Positions 17,145 to 25,155 are shown, counted from the stretch's first letter. The stretch is 47,305 bases of DNA from Elusimicrobia bacterium GWF2_62_30 (GCA_001799995.1 MGUK01000034.1:1-47305), one strand, 5' to 3'. Numbers and translations are program-made. The notes: generated by a model not told the origin, from the sequence alone.

Positions 17145-17900
17145 CTATTCGGACATCCAGTAGTTAAGCCTGTAGCGGAAGCGCACTTCGCCCTGGGGAT
17201 CATGCGTAAGAAAGACGCCGGCGCTGACCGCCGCGTAGCCGGTGCTGTTGAACTCGGCTATTTTTGCGCGCATGCTCCCTTTTGCCATATCAAGACTGAA
17301 GAACAGCCCGCTGGTGTACTGCATTATCTCCTTTTTTTTATTTTCATTCTTGTTCTTGCCGCTCAAGTTGGAGCCGGCGTAGTACAGGGCGCCCGCGGCA
17401 ACGGCCTTGCAGCCGCCCTTGGCCTGCCAGGTCTCTTCTTTGGGCGTACCGATATTAACGGTCACGCTCCCGGAAAGCCTGGTGGCGTTGAAGCGTATCT
17501 CCATTTTAACCCCATCCGCGTCGGGCCCTTTGAAAACGTAGAGCCGCTGGGCGGGCATGGTTTCCAGGTATTGCGTGTCTTTCAGCGGCAGCGTGTGCAG
17601 CTCGTTATTGTCGAAGAAAGACGCCGTTTTGTTCTTCATGTTTATTTCAATGTCATATTCCTCGATGCCGGAGACCTCGGAACACCTGTAATAAAGCCCC
17701 AGGGAGCCGTCCTGCTCTTTGACGGACTTCGTGTCGGCCTCCGGGAGTTTCTTACCGCTTTCTACAGGTGCGCTCGCTTCAGGGAGAGCTGTCGTCAGCT
17801 TCTCTACCTCTCCGGCCTTGACCGATTGCAGGTCAAATGCGCAGGCCGCATTGCAGTTCAAGACCGCCGCCGCTGCCGCCGCCAAGATCGCTTTTTTCAT
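17145..17900 (-). CDS. Exported protein of unknown function (second gene of exported operon)
   Basis: 251-residue protein with a signal peptide (1-21, ending CAF or ACA). The mature part is beta-rich with three cysteines and a Lys/Asn-rich loop (GKNKNENKKKE, about 188-198). The C-terminus ends in alternating aromatic strands (VRFRYRLNYW). AAGGAG lies 7 bases before the start. It is 24 bases downstream of the first operon gene. No family recognised. Confidence 0.66.
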   Translation of the reverse strand: MKKAILAAAAAAVLNCNAACAFDLQSVKAGEVEKLTTALPEASAPVESGKKLPEADTKSVKEQDGSLGLYYRCSEVSGIEEYDIEINMKNKTASFFDNNELHTLPLKDTQYLETMPAQRLYVFKGPDADGVKMEIRFNATRLSGSVTVNIGTPKEETWQAKGGCKAVAAGALYYAGSNLSGKNKNENKKKEIMQYTSGLFFSLDMAKGSMRAKIAEFNSTGYAAVSAGVFLTHDPQGEVRFRYRLNYWMSE

Positions 17901-17924
17901 AGATCATCTCCTTATTGTTTTTGT

Positions 17925-18755
17925 TCAGTTGAACTTCACGTTCGACAGCCTTTCCGTTACGGCGTCCATCTCTTTCTGGTTGGCGAGTTTCAGGCCGTTG
18001 CGGTAGGGGATCCCCAGTTCCTCCATCGGGCCGTCACCCTGCAGGTAAAAGATATCCGTGTACTGCGTGTCCTGGATGCTGGTGTGGATCTTCCAGTGCA
18101 GCTTCAGCTGCATGGAAGCTACGGGGTTCTCATGCGTGCCCACGTTGGCGATGGTGGAATCCGGCACCTCCGCGGTAAGGTCCACATTGTAGCCCCAGGC
18201 GGTATTTATGCTTAAAGGCTCCACGGTAACCCCGGTCAGGAATTTCCCCACGCCTTTGACATTACCGTTATAGGTCCAGTGCACCTGGAAAACGAGCTTT
18301 ACTACTTCAAGGCTCATTAGGTTATTTATCTTAAAGCCGTACCTCTTGGTGGCGGGTTTTGACCAGCCCTGCAGCTGCCCCCAGTGGGTGATGCCATAAG
18401 GAACGGCGCTGGCGTAGTTTATACTCGTATTGACCACCGGCTGGTTCTTCGCGATTATCGTAAAGACCTTGTCCACCAGGTTCACGATATTGTCCAGGGT
18501 GGTAACGGCGTTATTTATGTCACCCAGCGGGCCGGTGTTGTTCTGTATGTAAGGAGGCAGGACGGGCGTGCCGGTAGATAAGGGTATGCCGCCGTCCAGC
18601 TTTACCTCCTCCAGCGTTACGGAGTTCCCGTCCACGGTAAGGTACTTTATGTCCCGGTCCCGGGGGCTTGGGCTCGGGCCGGCCGCCTCCCCCGCGTAAA
18701 CCCCGCCGGCCAGCCACAGCAGCGCCGCGGTGATGGTGAGTGTTTTGTTTTTCAT
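17925..18755 (-). CDS. Exported protein of unknown function (first gene of exported operon)
   Basis: 276-residue protein with a signal peptide (1-21, ending YAG/GEA). The mature protein contains alternating hydrophobic strands (KLVFQVHWTYNG, MQLKLHWKIHTS) suggesting a beta-sandwich or lipid-binding fold; there is no cysteine in it. I recognise no family. The start at 18755 has AAGGA 10 bases upstream; the longer frame to 18863 would place the signal peptide internally. It is divergent from the regulator at 18934, with conserved block C between them. Confidence 0.66.
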   Translation of the reverse strand: MKNKTLTITAALLWLAGGVYAGEAAGPSPSPRDRDIKYLTVDGNSVTLEEVKLDGGIPLSTGTPVLPPYIQNNTGPLGDINNAVTTLDNIVNLVDKVFTIIAKNQPVVNTSINYASAVPYGITHWGQLQGWSKPATKRYGFKINNLMSLEVVKLVFQVHWTYNGNVKGVGKFLTGVTVEPLSINTAWGYNVDLTAEVPDSTIANVGTHENPVASMQLKLHWKIHTSIQDTQYTDIFYLQGDGPMEELGIPYRNGLKLANQKEMDAVTERLSNVKFN

Positions 18756-18795
18756 AAAGTTGCCGTCCTTGTTCCGCTCTTTTCGCCGCAGGGAT

Positions 18796-18801
18796 ATGGT
18801 A
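18796..18801 (-). promoter_or_regulatory. Possible -10 box of the exported-protein operon
   Basis: TACCAT on the minus strand, 40 bases before the start at 18755 and 69 bases from block C. It is a weak match on its own; its value lies in having the same spacing to the block as the -10 boxes at 11122 and 12289. Confidence 0.3.
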
Positions 18802-18869
18802 GCAGGCGCCGGCCGGGCCAGCCTGGGGCCGGGTGCCCAGGCCCGGTATATTTTCATGCTCACGCGGTC

Positions 18870-18936
18870 TGCCTCTTTGACTTAGGGACGGATTGATACT
18901 AAAATATGGGAAAAGGAGAACCGTCGCTTCGCTATG
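18870..18936. repeat. Conserved divergent-promoter block, copy C
   Basis: Third and apparently intact copy of the 67-base block. Its right end is the start codon (18934-18936) of the regulator gene. It contains the regulator promoter, while its left end lies 115 bases upstream of the divergent exported-protein operon. Between block and operon is a GC-rich stretch with repeated GGCCGGG-type words, partly shared with copy B. Confidence 0.78.
18877..18905 (+). promoter_or_regulatory. Sigma70-type promoter of the regulator gene
   Basis: TTGACT (18877-18882), 17-base spacer, TAAAAT (18900-18905). It lies within block C. An AGGAG at 18914-18918 is 15 bases from the ATG, unusually far for a ribosome-binding site. 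Confidence 0.7.
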
Positions 18937-19791
18937 GAAACAATATTTTCGAGACTGCTGGTACAGCTCAGGAAGGAAGCGGGTTTCCCCACCGCCTATA
19001 AGTTCTATCACGACACCGGCGGCAAAGGCGTGCTCAAGATGTCGTACCGGGCCTACCTTATGGCGGAGCAGGGCAGGATACTGCCGGAACTGGGAAGGCT
19101 CGGAGTTTTTATCTGGGCTCTGGGCCTGACCTCAAAAAGCGTTGAGGCGAATGCGTTCGTGTCCGCCTGGCTGAAGACCATGGCGGGAGAAGATAATTTC
19201 AAGGACCTGGTTGAGCCTCTCCTGGCGGCGGCCGCGGCCGCGGCCGCGCCCGGCCTTTCGCCCATGCAGAAAGCCGTAAAAAAATCCATGGCCGCCCAGA
19301 AATATCATCTTACGGTGGAACAGGCCGCGGCCATCTACGCCAGCCATGATAATTACCTGTGCTACCTGGCAATGTCGAACGATACCGGCGCGTGGGGGAA
19401 AAAAGAATTCGCTGCCAGGCTTTCCCTGAAGGAACCTGTGGCGGAAAAAGCGCTGAAGGCGCTGGCCGCGGTAAAGATAGTGAAAGAGGTGAAAAAAGGG
19501 GTTTATAAATGCCCGCTGGCCGGCAGGATACGCGAATTCCCCCATATGGGCACGCTGCCCGAGGAGCTGCGGAAAAAGATACACAGCTACGATAACGAAC
19601 TTGAGGCCACGGGCCAGCGGGCCTTCGTCTGCCGGTCCATCATACGCGCGGACGAGGTGGACCTGCATAACTACTTCCCCATCGTGGAGGTTAACGTCTC
19701 CACGGCCGAAACCTACTCCGTTAATGAAAAGACCGGCCACTCTGCCCTGTTCATGGTGGAGGGCAAGGTCACCAAGCTCCGCGATTTCTAG
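18934..19791 (+). CDS. Putative helix-turn-helix transcriptional regulator
   Basis: 285-residue soluble protein. Residues 1-82 resemble a divergent XRE/Cro-like helical domain (FSRLLVQLRKEAGFPTAYKF, SYRAYLMAEQGRILPE). An eight-alanine run (98-105) forms a linker. Residues about 138-200 look like a winged helix (WGKKEFAARLSLKEPVAEKALKAL, then VKEVKKGVYKC), recalling TIGR02147/DUF4423 regulators. The C-terminal third is unassigned. There is no signal peptide, unlike the exported proteins around it. It is divergent from a three-gene exported operon and starts inside block C, so autoregulation and control of that operon, and possibly of the other two block-bearing genes, is a reasonable inference. 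DNA binding is predicted, not proven. Confidence 0.62.
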   Translation: METIFSRLLVQLRKEAGFPTAYKFYHDTGGKGVLKMSYRAYLMAEQGRILPELGRLGVFIWALGLTSKSVEANAFVSAWLKTMAGEDNFKDLVEPLLAAAAAAAAPGLSPMQKAVKKSMAAQKYHLTVEQAAAIYASHDNYLCYLAMSNDTGAWGKKEFAARLSLKEPVAEKALKALAAVKIVKEVKKGVYKCPLAGRIREFPHMGTLPEELRKKIHSYDNELEATGQRAFVCRSIIRADEVDLHNYFPIVEVNVSTAETYSVNEKTGHSALFMVEGKVTKLRDF

Positions 19792-20162
19792 CGGAAAGGT
19801 TCCCGGCCGGACCCGAAAGGCGACTTATACGAAACAATAGGCCGTCTGGTGAGCATAGCTCCTGATGCGGCACTGGCATAGCCTTGAACCCGCCCCGGCT
19901 GACGACTGACAGATCACTCCTGAAAACTCCGCGACGCCCGGCAAGCCTATGGCAGTGCCGCATCAGGAGCTATGCTCATCAAGCGGCCAACAGCCGGGCG
20001 CGGCGGCGATTTTTCTGAAAGTTTTCAGGCAGCAAAAGAAAGAACTAAGGGAATAACTACCGATAAGATGCCCTTATGTTTCCTACAGTTAATTCAGGAA
20101 ATAGTAATTATAGAAGTCCTGCGTCTTGCTCCCATCCTTATTAACTTGCACGTAATGTGAGA
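19792..20162. other. Intergenic region with palindromic element, no gene
   Basis: 371 bases between the regulator and a small minus-strand gene. It contains the 133-bp palindrome at 19848-19980. The remainder (19981-20162) is lower in GC than its surroundings, and I see no supported reading frame in it. The composition shift suggests remnant or transferred DNA. Confidence 0.5.
19848..19980. repeat. 133-bp palindromic element (second family)
   Basis: Arms 19848-19886 and 19942-19980 are 39-base inverted repeats matching at 36 of 39 positions by hand count (core GCATAGCTCCTGATGCGGCA), around a 55-base centre. The sequence is unrelated to the 83-bp element. It has no coding capacity. It is likely a MITE- or REP-like element, or a fossil terminal-repeat pair. 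Confidence 0.8.
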
Positions 20163-20537
20163 TCAAGTATTCGCCTGCTTTGCGATACTGGAGCGTGCGC
20201 AGATTTTATTATTGAATAACACAACAGCCTCGGCAGCAGGGAACTTTATCTCCCACAACGTCTCGCCTTTCCGGACCAGGTCTTTTATCGTCCAGGCAAG
20301 GGAGCTCGGGTCCGCGGTAAGCTCGTCATAATATGCCGGATTGGGATCCTCGTGCAGAGATACCAGGAAGGAAGTGCGGTTTTCGCTGAACAGCGGCCCT
20401 TGCTGATTAACTTCCTGGTAATCCCCGGCTATTATATAAGCACCGTAAAATTCATGCGGTGACTTGAAACCCACCAGACGCCCGACACGAAACCCCATGA
20501 TATCTTTCTTAACGGCAGGAACACCTTCATTAAACAT
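20163..20537 (-). CDS. Small protein of unknown function, possibly 5'-truncated
   Basis: 124 residues, no signal peptide, no recognised family. The only ATG that gives the full frame (20537) is 5 bases from the palindromic element at 20543. It has no ribosome-binding site, and the frame upstream closes with a stop inside the element. Insertion of the element may have removed the native start, leaving a pseudogene, or the element may mark the gene's natural boundary. Composition is less GC-rich than its neighbours. Confidence 0.42.
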   Translation of the reverse strand: MFNEGVPAVKKDIMGFRVGRLVGFKSPHEFYGAYIIAGDYQEVNQQGPLFSENRTSFLVSLHEDPNPAYYDELTADPSSLAWTIKDLVRKGETLWEIKFPAAEAVVLFNNKICARSSIAKQANT

Positions 20538-20542
20538 GGGAT

Positions 20543-20625
20543 AGGGGACGCTGGTAAGTATTTAAGTTGTTATTAACATTTCCCCCGACGGTTGATAAAA
20601 CCTTAAATACTTACCAGCGTCCCCT
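20543..20625. repeat. 83-bp palindromic element, copy 2 (inverted relative to copy 1)
   Basis: Arms 20543-20577 and 20591-20625 match at 32 of 35 positions, with the outer 24 identical, around a 13-base loop. Its left inner arm (TTGTTATTAAC) equals the complement of the right inner arm of copy 1, and its loop is also related to the complement of copy 1's loop, so the two copies face opposite ways. It ends 7 bases from the stop codon of the outer-membrane protein gene and could act as its transcription terminator. Confidence 0.88.
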
Positions 20626-20632
20626 GCATATT

Positions 20633-21421
20633 TCAGAAGCTGTAGGCCACGCCGAACAGGTTGTATTCGTTGGATTCCGAATTGTACTCCATGTATTTGT
20701 AGCGGTAGGACAGGCCCCAGTGGCGGCTTACGAAGATGTTCGCCATCAGCGAATATTCGTCCAGTCTTTCACCGGCGTTATAGCGGCCCATCCACTTTGC
20801 CTGCACCTGCAGGAAATGCGCGAAGACCGCGTCGATGTTAAGGCCGAGCAGGCCGTAGCCGGCCTTGTCGTCCAGCGACACGGTAACGGAGGGATTATTG
20901 GCGACCCTCTCCATGATGAGATCGCCGTTCACGCTTTCGCGCGCCAGGCCGGCGTAAGGCATGACCGAGAGGTCCACCTTGTCTTTCTTGAAATAAAAGT
21001 AGCGCCCGCCGCGCACGTAACAGAACAGCACCTCGTTGTCCATGTCGAAAAGGCGCTGCCCGGGAATATTGTTGCCGGCGGAAAGGCTGATGTACAGGTT
21101 CTCCATCCCGGCGCCTACCGCGTATTTTCCGGCCTTGGTGGGCAGCAGGTAATAGTCCGCGTTCAGGTGCAGGCCGTTCACCAGGCTGTAGTTGACGTTG
21201 GGTGCGCGGTAGTAGAAGATGTTGGCCTGGAACTTGTCGGTATCTATCCATTGCGCGTACAGGCCGTTCATCTCACCCGTGTCCTTGAGCTCAAGGGAAG
21301 AGCTGGCGTATTTGTTGGTCAGGTAGCCGGTGTAAGGGGTGATCAATCGTATGGTCTCGGCGGCGGCGGGGCCGGCGCTGAATAACGCTAGCAGGGCGGA
21401 TAAAATAGTTATTCTTTTCAT
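20633..21421 (-). CDS. Outer-membrane beta-barrel protein of unknown function
   Basis: 262-residue protein with a signal peptide (1-22, ending AAA-ET). About ten amphipathic strands follow, many ending in aromatic residues (ANIFYYRAPNVNYSL, GGRYFYFKKDKVDL, WGLSYRYKYMEY), and a C-terminal aromatic tail GVAYSF typical of BAM-inserted barrels. Size suits a barrel of roughly 10-12 strands. Function is unknown. AAAGGA lies about 9 bases before the chosen ATG; the longer frame to 21490 would put 23 residues in front of the signal peptide. It is divergent from pbpC. Confidence 0.75.
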   Translation of the reverse strand: MKRITILSALLALFSAGPAAAETIRLITPYTGYLTNKYASSSLELKDTGEMNGLYAQWIDTDKFQANIFYYRAPNVNYSLVNGLHLNADYYLLPTKAGKYAVGAGMENLYISLSAGNNIPGQRLFDMDNEVLFCYVRGGRYFYFKKDKVDLSVMPYAGLARESVNGDLIMERVANNPSVTVSLDDKAGYGLLGLNIDAVFAHFLQVQAKWMGRYNAGERLDEYSLMANIFVSRHWGLSYRYKYMEYNSESNEYNLFGVAYSF

Positions 21422-21492
21422 GGTGTGCGTTCCTTTGCGGCAGATGGTTGGCTGCGACAATAAAATTCTACAAAATACAATGTATCGCACAG

Positions 21493-21519
21493 TTTGACCT
21501 TGGACAGTTTTGTTATAAT
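21493..21519 (+). promoter_or_regulatory. Promoter of pbpC; predicts a leaderless mRNA
   Basis: Perfect TATAAT at 21514-21519 with a TTTGAC-like -35 at 21493-21498 (short 15-base spacer). The pbpC ATG follows only 6 bases after the -10 box, so the transcript should start at or beside the start codon. Confidence 0.62.
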
Positions 21520-21525
21520 TCCGCT

Positions 21526-23655
21526 ATGAGGATCGCCCGCGCCGCCTGCCTGTTGTCCCTGCTCGCGCTCCCGGCGTCCGCCGCGCCGGCGCCCGGGGCG
21601 TCCACCGGGATCACCGACCGCTACGGGCGCGAACTGCGGGCCTATCTCGACGGGGCCTCCGCTTCGGCCTGCGTCCCCGTAAAGCTTGAGGGGATCTCCC
21701 CGTGGCTGGTGCTGGCCACCGTGGCGGCGGAGGATAAAAGGTTTTTCTCGCATTCCGGCGTGGACCTCAGGTCGGTAGCGCGGGCGGTCTGGCAGAACTC
21801 GAAGAACGGCCGCACCGTCTCCGGGGCGTCGACGATAACGCAGCAGCTGGCGCGCGCTCTTAAGCCCAGGCCGCGCACCTTTCTGGGCAAGCTCTCCGAG
21901 ATGTTCTCCGCGCTGCGGCTGGAAGCCGGGCACAGCAAGGAAGAGATCCTCGAGGGCTATTTCAACGGGGTCTCGTACGGCCCGCTCCTGACCGGGGCGG
22001 AGGCCGCTGCCAAAGCCTATTTCGGCCTGCCGGCCCGGGACCTGAGCCTGGCGCAGGCGGCGCTGCTGGCCGGCATCCCCAAGTCGCCGGTGAACTACGA
22101 CCCGCAGAAACACCCCAAGGAGGCCTTCGCGCGGCAGGGCCTGATATTGCGGCGCATGCTGGACGCCGGGCTGGTGGACGGGGAGAATTACCGGCTGGCG
22201 GCTGCCGAGAAGGTCAGTATAAATAAGAAAGAGAGCGTCTTCGCGGCCCCGCACTTCGCCGATCAGGTGCTGCGGCGTTCCGGGCGGGGCCAGGTAACCA
22301 GCACGCTCGACCTGCGGGTGCAGGAGCGCGCGGCCGACGCGCTGAAGAATCACCTGGAAGAGCTGAGCGCCCGCAACCACGTTACGAACGGCGCGGTGCT
22401 GGTGCTCGAGAACGCCACGGGCGCGGTGCTGGCCTGGGTGGGGTCCAATGATTTTTTCGACGCGGCGCATTCGGGGCAGGTGGATGGCGTGGTGGCACGG
22501 CGCCAGCCCGGTTCGGCGCTTAAACCGTTCCTGTACGCGCTCGCGCTTTTCAAGGGCGCCAAGGCCTCGGACCTCATCGAGGACGAGCCTTTCTTCGCCG
22601 CCGGCGGGCATTCCGCCATGAACTACGACAAGACCTACCACGGGAAGGTCCGCCTGCGCGAGGCCCTGGCCTGCTCTTACAACGTGCCGGCCGTGCGCCT
22701 GGCCCAGAAAACCGGCGTGAGCGCTTTCCTGGCCAAGCTCAGGGATTTTGGCTTCGCTTCGCTTGATAAGCCCGCCGCTTTTTACGGCGAGGGGCTCGCC
22801 CTGGGCAACGGGGAGGTTACCCTGCTGGAACTGGTGAACGCCTATGCGGCGCTGGCGCGCGGCGGCATCTGGCTGCCTGCCCGCCTCGCAGCTGGCGAGC
22901 GCGCTGACGGGGCGCGCCGGGTAATGGGCGCGCGGGAAGCCTATATCATAACCAGCATTCTCTCCGACAATTCGGCCAGGGCCCCGGCTTTCGGCGTGAA
23001 CTCGGCTTTCAACCTGCCGTTCGACTTCGCCGGCAAAACCGGCACCACCAAGGATTACCGCGACAACTGGGCCGTCGGGTATACGCCGGAATGGACCGTG
23101 GGCGTGTGGGTGGGGAACTTCGACGGCGCGCCGATGCGCAAGGTTTCCGGCATCACGGGCGCCGCGCCGGTGCTCAGGGAAGTGGCCCTTGAGCTGAATA
23201 AATTGTACCCTTCCGCTCCGTTCAAGCGGCCGCCCGGGGTGAAGACGGTCCGCGTCTGCCCGGTCTCCGGCCTGCCGCCTTCCGGCTACTGCCCGGCCTC
23301 GATGGACGAGGTGTTTGCCTCCGCCAGCCTGCCTTCCGGGCAATGCGCCGAGCACCTGCCGCCCGGCGACACCGCGGCGCCGTCCCCCGCCGCGGCCGGG
23401 CCCTCGATAAAATTCCCAGGCGACGGCGACATCTTCCGTATAGATCCCCAGACGCCGCGCGCCGCGCAGGCGCTGTTCTTCAAGGCTTCGGCCGGGGGCG
23501 ACCTGGTTTGGAGCGTGGATGCGCTTGAACTGGCAGAGCGCGGCCAGGAAGTGCTCTGGCCGCTTAAACCCGGGAAGCACAGCGTCTATTTCACTGCCGT
23601 CCTTAACGGCCAGCCTTACAAATCCCGCCCCGTCCGCTTCACCGTAATAAAATAA
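21526..23655 (+). CDS. pbpC: Penicillin-binding protein 1C (bifunctional transglycosylase/transpeptidase)
   Basis: 709 residues. An N-terminal hydrophobic segment (1-20) acts as signal or anchor. The GT51 transglycosylase has EDKRFFSHSG with catalytic Glu69 and GASTITQQLAR. The transpeptidase has the SxxK motif Ser330-Lys333 (QPGSALKPF), SYN (384-386) and KTG (504-506). A C-terminal BiPBP_C beta domain covers about residues 625-709, diagnostic of PBP1c. It polymerises and cross-links peptidoglycan in the periplasm. In E. coli pbpC is beside the alpha-2-macroglobulin gene yfhM; no such gene is here. ATG 21526 fits the signal sequence; there is no Shine-Dalgarno sequence because the promoter abuts the start. 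Confidence 0.93.
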   Translation: MRIARAACLLSLLALPASAAPAPGASTGITDRYGRELRAYLDGASASACVPVKLEGISPWLVLATVAAEDKRFFSHSGVDLRSVARAVWQNSKNGRTVSGASTITQQLARALKPRPRTFLGKLSEMFSALRLEAGHSKEEILEGYFNGVSYGPLLTGAEAAAKAYFGLPARDLSLAQAALLAGIPKSPVNYDPQKHPKEAFARQGLILRRMLDAGLVDGENYRLAAAEKVSINKKESVFAAPHFADQVLRRSGRGQVTSTLDLRVQERAADALKNHLEELSARNHVTNGAVLVLENATGAVLAWVGSNDFFDAAHSGQVDGVVARRQPGSALKPFLYALALFKGAKASDLIEDEPFFAAGGHSAMNYDKTYHGKVRLREALACSYNVPAVRLAQKTGVSAFLAKLRDFGFASLDKPAAFYGEGLALGNGEVTLLELVNAYAALARGGIWLPARLAAGERADGARRVMGAREAYIITSILSDNSARAPAFGVNSAFNLPFDFAGKTGTTKDYRDNWAVGYTPEWTVGVWVGNFDGAPMRKVSGITGAAPVLREVALELNKLYPSAPFKRPPGVKTVRVCPVSGLPPSGYCPASMDEVFASASLPSGQCAEHLPPGDTAAPSPAAAGPSIKFPGDGDIFRIDPQTPRAAQALFFKASAGGDLVWSVDALELAERGQEVLWPLKPGKHSVYFTAVLNGQPYKSRPVRFTVIK

Positions 23656-23683
23656 AAAAGGCCGGGAAGTCCCGGCCTTTTTT
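23654..23683. terminator. Bidirectional rho-independent terminator between pbpC and clostripain 2
   Basis: Stem GGCCGGG (23660-23666) pairs with CCCGGCC (23671-23677) around AAGT, flanked by six A on the left and six T on the right. It lies directly after pbpC and 15 bases after the end of the convergent protease gene, so it can stop transcription from both sides. Confidence 0.92.
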
Positions 23684-23697
23684 AGCGGCAGCGCGGC

Positions 23698-25155
23698 TCA
23701 ATTCGTTACAAGGTATTTTACGAAGGCGCTCCAGCTCGTGTTCTTGTCGAACTGCAGGTCCGTGTACTTGGTCTGCAGCGAGCCCGGAGCGATGAACACC
23801 GTGGGCGCGGCCGGGTCGGTGGCGGCCTTTATGGCGGGCACGAAGATCGTTATGCCGTGGCTCTTGGAATAGTCCTTGGCCCCGTTCGTGCCCACGCGGA
23901 AGTTGTAGAGGACCATATCGCTGATTATGTAGCTCTTGATCTCCTCGGCGGTAATGTCCAGGTCGCACGTTTTCTGCGATTCTTTCAGCTTGCCTTCGGC
24001 GATCTTCGCCTTCAGATGCTTCTGGGAGAGTTCCACGAAATCGTAGAAATCCACGCAGTACTCGTAGTGGTAGCGCAGCACTTCCTTCATGGCCCCGCGG
24101 AAAGCCAGCTTCGCTTCCGGGTCGTTGAGCGCCAGCGCCTCGGCGGCGTATCTCTTGGTCAGCGCTTCCAGCCCGGCTATTTTCTGCGGCTCGATGGCCG
24201 AGAACGTGCCGGGGTACTTTTTGACCGAGTTCCAGAGCGCGGTGTTGTATGAGGCCCAGGTGCGCATAAAGGAATCGACGAAGGCGGACGGCGCCATGTC
24301 CGGGTTCGCTTTAAGCGGCGCAAAGAGCTTGGAAGGCTTGAAATGGTTGGTGTAGCTTATCTCTTCCGAGCCCAGCAGGAAGGGGACCTGGCCGCGCACT
24401 TCCGCGGCTACTTCCGAAGCCTGCATCAGGCAGTCGTCGAAAATAAGCACGTCCGCCCCGCCGAATTCCTTGAGCGCCAGCCCTATCTCTGGGGTGGTGA
24501 TATAGTTGCCGGTGACGTCGTCGTAGGAAACGCCCTTGGCGGAACCCTGCTTCTTCTTGCGGTCCACCCAGGCGCCGCCGTGGTTGCCGACCACGACGAT
24601 GTATTTCTGCGCGGGGAAGTTGGTCTTCGCCCAGTTGACGAAAGACGCCAGGTTCTTATAATCGCCCATATCCTCGTTCTCGGCTACGGGCAGGCGTATG
24701 GAGCCGCCTATTTTCGCGGCCGCCGGGTTCGGGTTCTTGAGCACGTAGAAGCGGCGCACGCCGTCCCAGTCGGCCCCGTACATGTTCTGCACGGCGCAGG
24801 TGCTGCAGGCCGGCACGGGCTTTATCACGCCTATATCCATCACTATGTTTATATTCGCGTCGGAACCTATCTTCTCCAGTTCCATCATCTTGCGCGCCAT
24901 GAACACGCCCAGGTTGTTCTTGCCGTTCATGAAGAGGGCTATGGTGTACTTCTTCTGCGGCAGCGGGAGCCCGGTCATGGCCGCCGCGGGGGCGTCGGTA
25001 CGGGCGGGAAGGGAAGCGGAGGGGCTGGGCGCCGGGACCTTGGTGGAATCGAGCGAGAAGGTTTCCCCGCCGAAAGAGGTTAAGGACTTGGCGTCCGAGA
25101 GGGCCGGAAGGGCCAGAAGGAGCGCGGCAAGCAGCAGGTTTTTTATAGTGGTCAT
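23698..25155 (-). CDS. Exported clostripain-family (C11) cysteine protease 2
   Basis: 485-residue exported protease, longer than its paralogue at 8647. Signal peptide 1-22, then a Ser/Pro/Ala-rich linker or propeptide (37-65). The C11 core (YTIALFMNGKNNLG onward) has catalytic His192 in VGNHGGAW and Cys242 in FDDCLMQ. An additional CSTC pair (117-120) is absent from the paralogue. AGGAG is 7 bases from the start. It is transcribed divergently from a serine protease gene, with its own promoter. Arginine specificity is known for clostripain itself and is not shown here. Confidence 0.87.
   Translation of the reverse strand: MTTIKNLLLAALLLALPALSDAKSLTSFGGETFSLDSTKVPAPSPSASLPARTDAPAAAMTGLPLPQKKYTIALFMNGKNNLGVFMARKMMELEKIGSDANINIVMDIGVIKPVPACSTCAVQNMYGADWDGVRRFYVLKNPNPAAAKIGGSIRLPVAENEDMGDYKNLASFVNWAKTNFPAQKYIVVVGNHGGAWVDRKKKQGSAKGVSYDDVTGNYITTPEIGLALKEFGGADVLIFDDCLMQASEVAAEVRGQVPFLLGSEEISYTNHFKPSKLFAPLKANPDMAPSAFVDSFMRTWASYNTALWNSVKKYPGTFSAIEPQKIAGLEALTKRYAAEALALNDPEAKLAFRGAMKEVLRYHYEYCVDFYDFVELSQKHLKAKIAEGKLKESQKTCDLDITAEEIKSYIISDMVLYNFRVGTNGAKDYSKSHGITIFVPAIKAATDPAAPTVFIAPGSLQTKYTDLQFDKNTSWSAFVKYLVTN

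Noticed and set aside
19223-19246. GGCCGC tandem repeat as a contingency (phase-variable) locus
   Set aside because: It encodes an in-frame alanine linker in the regulator. The six-base unit keeps frame when it expands, so on/off switching is not expected.
8493-20625. CRISPR array
   Set aside because: The repeats are palindromic, only two copies 12 kb apart, with no regular spacers and no cas genes.
21418-23580. Minus-strand open frame of 720 codons opposite pbpC
   Set aside because: pbpC on the plus strand has all catalytic motifs; the antisense frame has biased composition and no start context.
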